This document shows, one piece after another, positions 1 through 5,931 of a DNA stretch of 28,317 bases. Source of the stretch: Treponema sp. (GTDB taxonomy: Bacteria > Spirochaetota > Spirochaetia > Treponematales > Treponemataceae); NCBI GenBank assembly GCA_016293495.1, contig JAEDED010000027.1, forward strand, positions 1 to 28,317. The letters run 5' to 3'. Position 1 is the first letter of the stretch; every line of letters begins with the position of its first letter. The notes below the pieces were generated by a model that searched no databases, had not been told where the DNA came from, and saw only the letters and a list, made by a program, of their open reading frames with translations. Made by a program: the position numbers and the translations under genes.

Positions 1-290
1 TCGGAAAACTAGCCACGTTGTGATGCCTACAAACCAACACAGCAAATTGCTCAATACAATTTGCGTGTCGCCTCGAAGAACCGACATGACGTCGGAAAAC
101 TAGCCACGTTGTGATGCCTACAAACCAACACAGCAAATTGCTCAATACAATTTGCGTGTCGCCTCGAAGAACCGACATGACGTCGGAAAACTAGCCACGT
201 TGTGATGCCTACAAACCAACACAGCAAATTGCTCAATACAATTTGCGTGTCGCCTCGAAGAACCGACATGACGTCGGAAAACTAGCCACG
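1..290. repeat. 91-bp perfect tandem repeat, 3 copies plus a 17-bp partial copy
   Basis: Identical units occupy 1-91, 92-182 and 183-273, and a partial fourth (274-290) ends inside the last codons of the neighbouring LysM gene. The three full copies show no mismatch. Each unit holds a hairpin: in unit 1, GCAAATTG (42-49), loop CTCAATA (50-56), CAATTTGC (57-64), extended by ACAC/GTGT pairing (37-40 with 65-68) around a bulged A. A second short inverted repeat, CCGAC-ATGAC-GTCGG, spans each unit junction. The period is not a multiple of three, so reading frames rotate between units and the array is not a coding repeat. It may continue left of the window. Perfect identity points to recent amplification or homogenisation. 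Family unknown to me. Confidence 0.95.
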
Positions 291-1106
291 AGGCGCTTTG
301 GCCGGATCCATATACTTTCCGTTCTGGATTACCATCAGCATGATTCCGTTTTTGTTGCTTACAGAATCAACTCCGGCTTTTCCGATAACATCACCGAATA
401 CTACGTAATTTCCCTTTTTAACTTTAACTGAACTCAAACCTGTGTAGACATACATAAGGCCTGTTTTTGATTGAACAAATACTACTTCGCCAAATCCACG
501 GTATGTGCCGCAGAACATTACAGTTCCTGCGTGAATATTTGTAACATTTTCCTTGGCCTGAGAAGTCAGCTGAACTCCGCTCACCTTTCCTTTTACATAT
601 GTTACTTTTGGATTTTTTACAGGCCATACAAGTCCTGCTGAAGTTTTTATTTCTGAATATACTTTTGGATCGACATCTTTGATGTCTGCGATTGCTTCAT
701 TTCCTGGAACTTTGAGTTTCATTCCTACTTTTAATACAGTTTTTGAAGACATTCCGTTAAGGGAATAAAGCTCGTCTAATTTAATTCCGTAGTTTTTTGC
801 GATTCCGTAGAAGGTGTCGCCTTTTTGAACCACATATGTTGTAGTTTTTCCTGTTGTAGTAACAGAAACATGCGCTGAGTCATCTTTTGTTTCAACTGGA
901 ATTTTCAGTTTCTGGCCTGCTTTGATTACGTCATTTTCTGTAAGATTATTGGCTTTATAAATATCCTTTATTGAAAGACTGTATTTTTTTGCTATTCCGT
1001 ACAAAGTCTCGCCCTTCTGAACCACATGTGTCGTGTCTGAAAAGGCAGCAATGCCACAAAGTGAGAATATTACTATAAATAATGATTTTTTCGCAAATTT
1101 AAACAT
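282..1106 (-). CDS. LysM x2 plus degenerate M23 (LytM-like) envelope protein
   Basis: A 274-residue exported protein, probably periplasmic and peptidoglycan-bound. Residues 1-23 form a signal peptide. Two LysM domains follow (about 27-70 and 91-134, both with the VVQKG(E/D)T opening), then an M23/LytM fold at about 158-271. The fold is recognisable from the HAGTVMFCGTYRGFGEVVFV stretch and the KVKKGNYVVFGDVIGKAG stretch. The zinc ligands expected of a lysostaphin-type peptidase are absent: the G(V/I)D position reads GVQL, the YxHL position reads YTGL, and the final HxH position reads GIMLMV. By analogy with EnvC and NlpD it is more likely a non-catalytic amidase regulator or scaffold than a hydrolase (inference). 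Its last codons (CGT GGC TAG) lie in the partial repeat copy. It is divergent from infC. No strong Shine-Dalgarno sequence precedes the ATG. Confidence 0.85.
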   Translation of the reverse strand: MFKFAKKSLFIVIFSLCGIAAFSDTTHVVQKGETLYGIAKKYSLSIKDIYKANNLTENDVIKAGQKLKIPVETKDDSAHVSVTTTGKTTTYVVQKGDTFYGIAKNYGIKLDELYSLNGMSSKTVLKVGMKLKVPGNEAIADIKDVDPKVYSEIKTSAGLVWPVKNPKVTYVKGKVSGVQLTSQAKENVTNIHAGTVMFCGTYRGFGEVVFVQSKTGLMYVYTGLSSVKVKKGNYVVFGDVIGKAGVDSVSNKNGIMLMVIQNGKYMDPAKAPRG

Positions 1107-1268
1107 ACTAGTTAATTATCGGCAAAAAACTCCAAAATAGTTAGCGGGAATTTTTCTTCCTATTATGTATATTCCCATACAAAACTATAGACACAAGGAA
1201 TAAATTTCTATATAATTCTAAAGTACGTTAATATATATGTGTGTTTTTTACAGACACTAGGAGGATAG
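1107..1268. promoter_or_regulatory. infC operon promoter in the divergent LysM/infC gap
   Basis: On the plus strand TAGACA (1188-1193), a 17-bp spacer and a perfect TATAAT (1211-1216) predict transcription from about 1223 and a leader of about 46 nt before infC. A strong AGGAGG lies at 1259-1264. For the minus-strand LysM gene only a GATAAT-like -10 just before its ATG is visible, with no good -35. A GGGAAT/ATTCCC inverted repeat (1146-1151 and 1171-1176) lies between the two genes and could be an operator, but it is short. Confidence 0.7.
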
Positions 1269-1793
1269 TTGGCAGACAACAATAAGGGTACACGAATTAA
1301 TGAACAGATTCGTGTAAGAGAAGTAAGACTTATAGACGACGAGGGTAACCAGAAAGGTATCGTACCTACTTTGGAAGCACTCAAAATGGCTAAAGAAAGG
1401 GAACTCGACCTTGTTGAAGTTGCACCAACAGCGAACCCACCAGTTTGTAAAATACTCGATTTCGGTAAATACCGGTTTGAACAAGAGAAAAAACTCCGTG
1501 ACTCGAAGAAAAACCAGAAGGTATTAAAGTTAAAAGAAATCAGGATGCAGCCTAAAATCGGATCGGGCGATCTTGATACGAAAGCTAAACATGTACAGGA
1601 ATTCTTAGACGCTGGTGACAAGGTAAAAGTAACAATCCGCTTCCGCGGTCGCGAACTTGCCCACACTGAACTCGGCTATGACGTCCTGAAAGAAGTTACA
1701 AACAGGCTTACTTCTGCGTATGTCATTGAAAAACCAGCCGCTATGGAAGGTAAGTTCATGTCAATGACTTTATCAGCAAAAGCCAAAAGTTAA
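1269..1793 (+). CDS. infC: Translation initiation factor IF-3
   Basis: A 174-residue IF-3 of normal length. It binds the 30S subunit, keeps it apart from 50S and checks start-codon pairing. The N-terminal domain opens with the typical INEQIRVREVRLID sequence, followed by the lysine-rich linker and the C-terminal domain (KEIRMQPKI, VKVTIRFRGRE). The start is TTG: an in-frame TAG (1266-1268) lies directly before it, AGGAGG sits about 5 nt upstream, and the next in-frame ATG is about 40 codons inside the domain. A non-AUG start on infC recalls the autoregulated AUU start in E. coli, although UUG is a weaker target for IF-3 discrimination. It is the first gene of the infC-rpmI-rplT operon. Confidence 0.97.
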   Translation: MADNNKGTRINEQIRVREVRLIDDEGNQKGIVPTLEALKMAKERELDLVEVAPTANPPVCKILDFGKYRFEQEKKLRDSKKNQKVLKLKEIRMQPKIGSGDLDTKAKHVQEFLDAGDKVKVTIRFRGRELAHTELGYDVLKEVTNRLTSAYVIEKPAAMEGKFMSMTLSAKAKS

Positions 1794-1804
1794 GAGGATT
1801 TAGT

Positions 1805-2005
1805 ATGTCTAAAATGAAGACTAAGAAAAGCGCTTCAAAACGCCTTTCTTTAACTGGTACTGGAAAAGTTAAGTACAAGAAGATGAACCTTCGTCATATC
1901 TTGACAAAGCGTTCTCCAAAAAGAAAAAGACAGCTCCGCGCTACAGGTATCTTGAGCGAAGCTGATGCTAAGAAAGTAAGAAAGCAGATGCTTCCTTACG
2001 GTTAA
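1805..2005 (+). CDS. rpmI: 50S ribosomal protein L35
   Basis: A 66-residue basic protein, the usual length for bL35. It shows the MKTKKSASKRLSLTGTGKVK opening and the HILTKRSPKRKRQLR core. It is a component of the large ribosomal subunit. It lies 11 nt after infC with a GAGGA ribosome site at 1794-1798, and 13 nt before rplT, so the three are co-transcribed. In other bacteria L20 controls this gene pair by translational repression; no such structure was evaluated here. Confidence 0.98.
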   Translation: MSKMKTKKSASKRLSLTGTGKVKYKKMNLRHILTKRSPKRKRQLRATGILSEADAKKVRKQMLPYG

Positions 2006-2018
2006 TGAGGTGTAGAAA

Positions 2019-2378
2019 ATGGCTAGAGCAATAGATGGTACAAAAAGAAAAAACCGTCGCGTAAAGATTCTTAAACTTACAAAAGGTTTCAGAGGACGCC
2101 GCGGAACTAACTATAAAGCAGCTAAAGACGCTTTAACAAAAGCATTGGATCACGCATATGTTGACCGCCGTGACAACAAAGCAAACTTCCGTAAATTGTG
2201 GATCGCTCGTATCAACGCAGCAGTTCGTGATGAAGGAATGTCTTACTCACGTTTCATCGATGGTTGTAACAAAGCTGGTATCACATTGAACCGCAAAGCT
2301 TTGTCTAACATGGCTATCGAAGATCCTACAGCTTTCAAAGCAGTTGTAGAAGCAGCTAAAAACGCACTTAAGGCATAA
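2019..2378 (+). CDS. rplT: 50S ribosomal protein L20
   Basis: A 119-residue bL20, an rRNA-binding protein needed early in 50S assembly. The basic N-terminal extension (RAIDGTKRKNRRVKILKLTKGFRGRR) is followed by the globular domain (LWIARINAAVRDEGMSYSRF, GCNKAGITLNRKALSNMAI). It is translated from an ATG preceded by TGAGGTG. Only 2 nt separate its stop from the next gene, so the ribosomal operon continues into cell-division genes with probable translational coupling. Confidence 0.98.
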   Translation: MARAIDGTKRKNRRVKILKLTKGFRGRRGTNYKAAKDALTKALDHAYVDRRDNKANFRKLWIARINAAVRDEGMSYSRFIDGCNKAGITLNRKALSNMAIEDPTAFKAVVEAAKNALKA

Positions 2379-2380
2379 CA

Positions 2381-2827
2381 ATGATTTCTATCGATCAAGT
2401 TCTTCTTTTGCAGCAAAAAGTTGAATCTGCTGTACAGAAAATTGTAGAGCTTAAATCAGAGAACGATGCTCTGCGCAGACAATGTTCAGAGCTCACAAAT
2501 GCGCTTTCTGAGAAAACGGAGTTGCTCAACTCTTTTACTGCAGACGAGAAAAAGATCGAAGACAGCATTCTTGGTGCACTTGACCGGCTTAACAAAATCG
2601 AAAACTCGGTTTTAAGTCAAGCCGGTCAAAATGTTGCTCCTAAATCAGAAGCAGCTCCCCTTCCCACTAACAATACAGATGCTGAAGACAATACAGATGC
2701 TAAAGACAATACTGCAGAAGTTCCTTCAGATGACATTAAATCAGAAGATGTTGTTGCACCTGAATTTGACATGGACACTACTTCTGAAGAACCAGAAGAA
2801 AAAGAAGAGAAATTCGATATCTTTTAA
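2381..2827 (+). CDS. Coiled-coil protein, possibly ZapB-like, upstream of zapA
   Basis: A 148-residue acidic protein. Residues 1-75 form a strong heptad coiled coil (QVLLLQQKVESAVQKIVELK, then ENDALRRQCSELTNALSEK). The C-terminal half is low-complexity and acidic, with a short duplicated NTDAEDNTDAKDN stretch, and the tail ends EKFDIF. Its place directly before zapA and its small coiled-coil form suggest a partner in the FtsZ ring, as ZapB is in gamma-proteobacteria. Sequence similarity to ZapB itself is not clear, so this is inference from context. It starts 2 nt after rplT without its own strong ribosome site, and its stop is 2 nt before zapA. Confidence 0.6.
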   Translation: MISIDQVLLLQQKVESAVQKIVELKSENDALRRQCSELTNALSEKTELLNSFTADEKKIEDSILGALDRLNKIENSVLSQAGQNVAPKSEAAPLPTNNTDAEDNTDAKDNTAEVPSDDIKSEDVVAPEFDMDTTSEEPEEKEEKFDIF

Positions 2828-2829
2828 TT

Positions 2830-3138
2830 ATGGGACTTCTTCAAATTAATGTTTTAGGTTCTTCCTTCGCAATTCAGGCAAAAGAAGACGATGAATACTT
2901 AAACAGGCTCCTTAATTATTACAAACAGATTACTTCTGAAATTCAAAAAACAGACAATTTAAAAGACCCGAAACAGACAGCAATTCTTGCAGGCATTCTG
3001 CTCTGCGATGAACTATATAAAGAAAAAGAAAAGAACGCAAAACTGAACAAGCAGATTTCATCAAAGGAATCTTCTGATGACGGCGACATTAACAGAATCG
3101 CCGGAGATTTGATTTCTAAAATCGAAAAGGTTTTGTAA
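2830..3138 (+). CDS. zapA: Cell division protein ZapA family
   Basis: A 102-residue protein with the ZapA layout. An N-terminal beta region (LLQINVLGSSFAIQAKEDDEYLNRL) is followed by a long helix that dimerises (KQTAILAGILLCDELYKEKEK). ZapA cross-links FtsZ filaments at midcell. It lies 2 nt after the coiled-coil gene and its stop overlaps the next start by one base (TAATG), showing tight coupling. The match is by pattern only, but length and helix register fit the family well. Confidence 0.8.
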   Translation: MGLLQINVLGSSFAIQAKEDDEYLNRLLNYYKQITSEIQKTDNLKDPKQTAILAGILLCDELYKEKEKNAKLNKQISSKESSDDGDINRIAGDLISKIEKVL

Positions 3139-3614
3139 TGAGTATAAAAATCTGGGTTGATGCAGACTCCTGCCCTAAACTTGTAAGAAACTATCTTGTC
3201 GAATACGCATTCAAATTACAGTTACATGTTAATTTTGTTGCTAACAAAAACATTCCCTGTGAAAATCCACATGAATATTTTTCAATGATTATTACCGATA
3301 ACGAAAGTCAGGCCGCTGATAATTTTATAATGGAAAACGTCCAGGCCTTTGACATTGTTATTACCCGCGACATTCCGCTTGCCGACAACCTTGTTGAAAA
3401 AAACATCACTGTTCTTAATGACCGTGGTTCCCTATGGACAAAAGAAAACATCAAGGAACGAAAATCAGAAAGAGATTTTTCGCTTCAGCTTTCAATGCTG
3501 GGCTTAGGCGGAGACAAAAGCAATTCCTATTCGAAAAAAGAATTTGCAAGGTTTGCAAACTGCTTCGACAAAGAAATTCACCGGCTCATCCGAGAAGAAT
3601 CCTTAAAAAGATAA
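3138..3614 (+). CDS. YaiI/YqxD family protein (UPF0178, DUF188)
   Basis: A 158-residue protein of the YaiI/YqxD family. The signature WVDADSCP near the N-terminus and the DIVITRDIPLADNLVEK region identify it, with the family's typical DRG(S)LWT motif after. The fold is PIN-like, with conserved aspartates that could bind metal; no activity is firmly assigned to the family. It overlaps zapA by one base and is the last gene of the infC transcript, being followed by a terminator. Confidence 0.9.
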   Translation: MSIKIWVDADSCPKLVRNYLVEYAFKLQLHVNFVANKNIPCENPHEYFSMIITDNESQAADNFIMENVQAFDIVITRDIPLADNLVEKNITVLNDRGSLWTKENIKERKSERDFSLQLSMLGLGGDKSNSYSKKEFARFANCFDKEIHRLIREESLKR

Positions 3615-3656
3615 ATTATTTTCAGAATTAAATATAAGAAGAGAAAATGAAAAGAA

Positions 3657-3692
3657 AAAAAATAACTTCAGTGTTTACTAAAGTTATTTTTT
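3657..3692. terminator. Bidirectional intrinsic terminator
   Basis: AAAAAATAACTT (3657-3668), a 12-nt loop, then AAGTTATTTTTT (3681-3692) form a 12-bp stem, with a T-run on the plus strand and a matching A-run on the other side. It ends the infC operon and, read in reverse, the convergent HD-GYP gene, whose stop is at 3711. The stem is AT-rich, so strength is uncertain. Confidence 0.8.
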
Positions 3693-3710
3693 TTATCGAA
3701 TAAATTAAAA

Positions 3711-4946
3711 CTATTCTTCATCCGGGAATGCAAGCTGAATTGCAGAAATGCGGTCGCGAACCTGCATAAAGGCAAGAACTACTTCAGGATCGAAGTGTCT
3801 GCCGGCATCAGCCTGGATTTCTGAGAAAGCATCATCAATCTTCCATGCTTCCTTGTAACAGCGTTTGTGACTCAATGCATCAAATACATCGGCTACTGCG
3901 ACAATTCTGGCACAAAGTGGAATTTCATTGCCAGAAAGATGGCGTGCAGGTTCAATCGGTGCTCCGATTACAAAGTTTCTGAAATCAGTAGCACCAGGAT
4001 AAGCTGTTTCACCGCCATCCCATCTTTCGTGATGGAACAAAGCAACGTCGCGGCACATTTCGTCAAGGAAACTTTCTGGTGGCTCAAAAAGATTTGCACC
4101 AATACAGGTATGTCCCTGCATGATTGCTCTTTCTTCGTCTGTAAAACGAGGGAACTGTTTTTTAAGGATAACGTCAGAAATACCAACCTTTCCTACGTCA
4201 TGGAATTTTGCGGCAATTTTTAAAGTATCACGGAACTTGTGTGACTGTGAGTCCGGAACATTGTGGTTAAATGCCCAGCGGTCATAAATTTCAAGTGAGA
4301 AGCTTGAAACACGTTCAACGTGAGGATATGTTTCTTTAGGATCACGGAACTCTGCCATCTTAAGCATACGGCGAACCATATTGCTTGTAAGGTAAGCATT
4401 TTCGAGAGCCTTGATTGCATTCTGTGCAAAGTGTGTAATAAAAAGTTCTGCATCCTCATCAAAAGCAATTACTTCGCCTTCGTCGTTCTGAGCATTAATA
4501 ATCTGAAGAATACCAAGAAGCTTTCCAGCCGGTGTCTTCAATGGAATTGTATAAATTGACTTTGTACGGTAGTCAGTTGTTCTGTCAGTTGTCTGATTGA
4601 ACTTATAAGGCTTATCTTCAGGAATTTCGTAGGCATCAGGAATATTCAAGGGTTCATTTGAGTATGCAACATAACCTGAAATTGATTTTTCGTTAATAGG
4701 GAAAGAGAAAAATGTGTATGGAAGTTTTTCACCCGGAGCCAGTTCTTTTAAGCGAGAATCATTCTGGGCATACTTAATTTTGAGATTATTGCCGTCAACA
4801 ACATAAATAGAACCGGCATCTGCATGTACAATAGCACGAGCTTCAGTTAAGATGCGTTCCAGAAGAACGTCAACGTCCTGAATCTCACCAAGAAGCTTTT
4901 CGCTCTCAATAATTTTCTGTAATTTCTCTTCTCGACTAATTTTCAT
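3711..4946 (-). CDS. GAF plus variant HD-GYP domain protein
   Basis: A 411-residue cytoplasmic signalling protein. Residues about 20-185 are a GAF sensor domain (LLERILTEARAIVHADAGSI; ISGYVAYSNEPLNIPDAY). Residues about 195-400 are an HD-GYP-type phosphohydrolase. The metal-binding set is present: H209, H249-D250 in KFHDVGK, H279 in MQGH, HH at 305-306, and D353 in VAVADVFDAL. The GYP loop is unusual: it reads GGETAYPG, and about 24 residues rather than about 7 separate YP from IPL. Canonical members degrade cyclic di-GMP. Whether this one does, or acts as a sensor or on another nucleotide, cannot be told. It has its own promoter, and the ribosome site AGGA sits before the ATG. Confidence 0.85.
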   Translation of the reverse strand: MKISREEKLQKIIESEKLLGEIQDVDVLLERILTEARAIVHADAGSIYVVDGNNLKIKYAQNDSRLKELAPGEKLPYTFFSFPINEKSISGYVAYSNEPLNIPDAYEIPEDKPYKFNQTTDRTTDYRTKSIYTIPLKTPAGKLLGILQIINAQNDEGEVIAFDEDAELFITHFAQNAIKALENAYLTSNMVRRMLKMAEFRDPKETYPHVERVSSFSLEIYDRWAFNHNVPDSQSHKFRDTLKIAAKFHDVGKVGISDVILKKQFPRFTDEERAIMQGHTCIGANLFEPPESFLDEMCRDVALFHHERWDGGETAYPGATDFRNFVIGAPIEPARHLSGNEIPLCARIVAVADVFDALSHKRCYKEAWKIDDAFSEIQADAGRHFDPEVVLAFMQVRDRISAIQLAFPDEE

Positions 4947-4968
4947 AAGATATCCTATTCAACTTTCT

Positions 4969-4997
4969 ATTGTATATATTTATCTCTAATTTGTCTA
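4969..4997 (-). promoter_or_regulatory. Promoter of the GAF/HD-GYP gene
   Basis: On the minus strand TAGACA (4997-4992), a 17-bp spacer and TACAAT (4974-4969) predict a start near 4962 and a short leader containing AGGATATCTT before the ATG at 4946. The -35 hexamer is identical to that of the infC promoter. No terminator was seen between the upstream methyltransferase stop (5052) and this site. Confidence 0.65.
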
Positions 4998-5051
4998 TAT
5001 TCTAATCTGGTCAGTTGTATATTATGTAATGTTTTTTATTCGGATAATTTT

Positions 5052-5915
5052 TTATTCAGAGGCTTTCTTTATAATTGAAAAATATATCGGCCCTGCTCCA
5101 TTCTGGACATCCGGAAGAATCTGATAACCAAATTCTGTTTTTTCAAACTGCGGAAGAATCAAGTCGGGAGAAAAGTTTTTAAGTTTTGAAAAATCATTTT
5201 TAAGCTGTGAATATTCCTCTGAATCAATAAAAAGATTAGAAGCATCGTCAAACTTTTTGAAAAGCCGTTCAACAACTTCATCATTCTCTTTCGGTGCAAG
5301 AGCACAGGTGGAATAAAGCATGATTCCGCCTTTTCGGAGCATTCGATAGGCGCTTGAAAGTAAAGCCCACTGTTCCATAGCAAGTGTTTTAATTCTCGCA
5401 GGCGACCACTGAGAAAGATATTTTTCGTCATTCAAAACGTGACGTTCAGAGGAACATGGAGCATCGAGAAGAATGCGGTCAAAACATTCACTTTTTGTTT
5501 TGCACCACAAAGCGCCGTCACTGCAGGTAACTTTAATGCGTTCACGAATCTGAAGCGGAATATGTTCTTCGATAACTTTAGAAAGGCGCTGTTTTCTTTC
5601 AAAAGAACGCTCATTTGAAGTCAGATTTGCCTCATCATCCATCAGTGAAGAAATAACAAGAGTTTTTCCGCCGGGCGCTGCACAAAGGTCAAGAATATCT
5701 TCTGCACCAGACAATGGTAAAGAATATGCTGCAAGAATGCTTGCGGCATCAAGGTAATAAGTTCTTAATTCAGTATCTAACTTATAAGGAACTGGATTTG
5801 CTTCTTTGAGTAAGGCTTCTTTCAAAGCCTGCCAGCGTTCGCCATAAACCTGTTGGTAATAAGAATTAAATCCTTCTGCGCCTCTTGTATTGTCTTTATC
5901 TTTATTCTTTGCCAT
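5052..5915 (-). CDS. RsmB/NOL1/NOP2/sun (NSUN) family RNA cytosine-5 methyltransferase
   Basis: A 287-residue SAM-dependent RNA m5C methyltransferase. The SAM-binding motif LDLCAAPGGKT is followed by the catalytic pair: LDAPCSSERHVL (motif IV cysteine) and LYSTCAL (motif VI cysteine, the covalent nucleophile in this family). There is no N-terminal NusB domain and no PUA domain, so it is shorter than RsmB and RsmF. The RH after the PCSS motif recalls the eukaryotic NSUN3/NSUN4 branch. The substrate, rRNA or tRNA, is not determinable from sequence. It starts 16 nt after the nagZ-like gene and is probably the last gene of the tat transcript. Confidence 0.88.
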   Translation of the reverse strand: MAKNKDKDNTRGAEGFNSYYQQVYGERWQALKEALLKEANPVPYKLDTELRTYYLDAASILAAYSLPLSGAEDILDLCAAPGGKTLVISSLMDDEANLTSNERSFERKQRLSKVIEEHIPLQIRERIKVTCSDGALWCKTKSECFDRILLDAPCSSERHVLNDEKYLSQWSPARIKTLAMEQWALLSSAYRMLRKGGIMLYSTCALAPKENDEVVERLFKKFDDASNLFIDSEEYSQLKNDFSKLKNFSPDLILPQFEKTEFGYQILPDVQNGAGPIYFSIIKKASE

Positions 5916-5931
5916 AAAAATTCCCGGTAAA

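Noticed and set aside
51..269. 72-residue minus-strand reading frame in the repeats
   Set aside because: It crosses repeat units in different frames, giving no consistent peptide, and lacks a ribosome site. It is a by-product of the repeat.
1..290. CRISPR array
   Set aside because: The whole 91-bp unit including the would-be spacers is identical in all copies, with no variable spacers and no cas genes nearby.
2631..2849. 72-residue plus-strand frame over the coiled-coil/zapA junction
   Set aside because: It is leucine- and lysine-rich out-of-frame translation of the acidic low-complexity region and overlaps two better genes.
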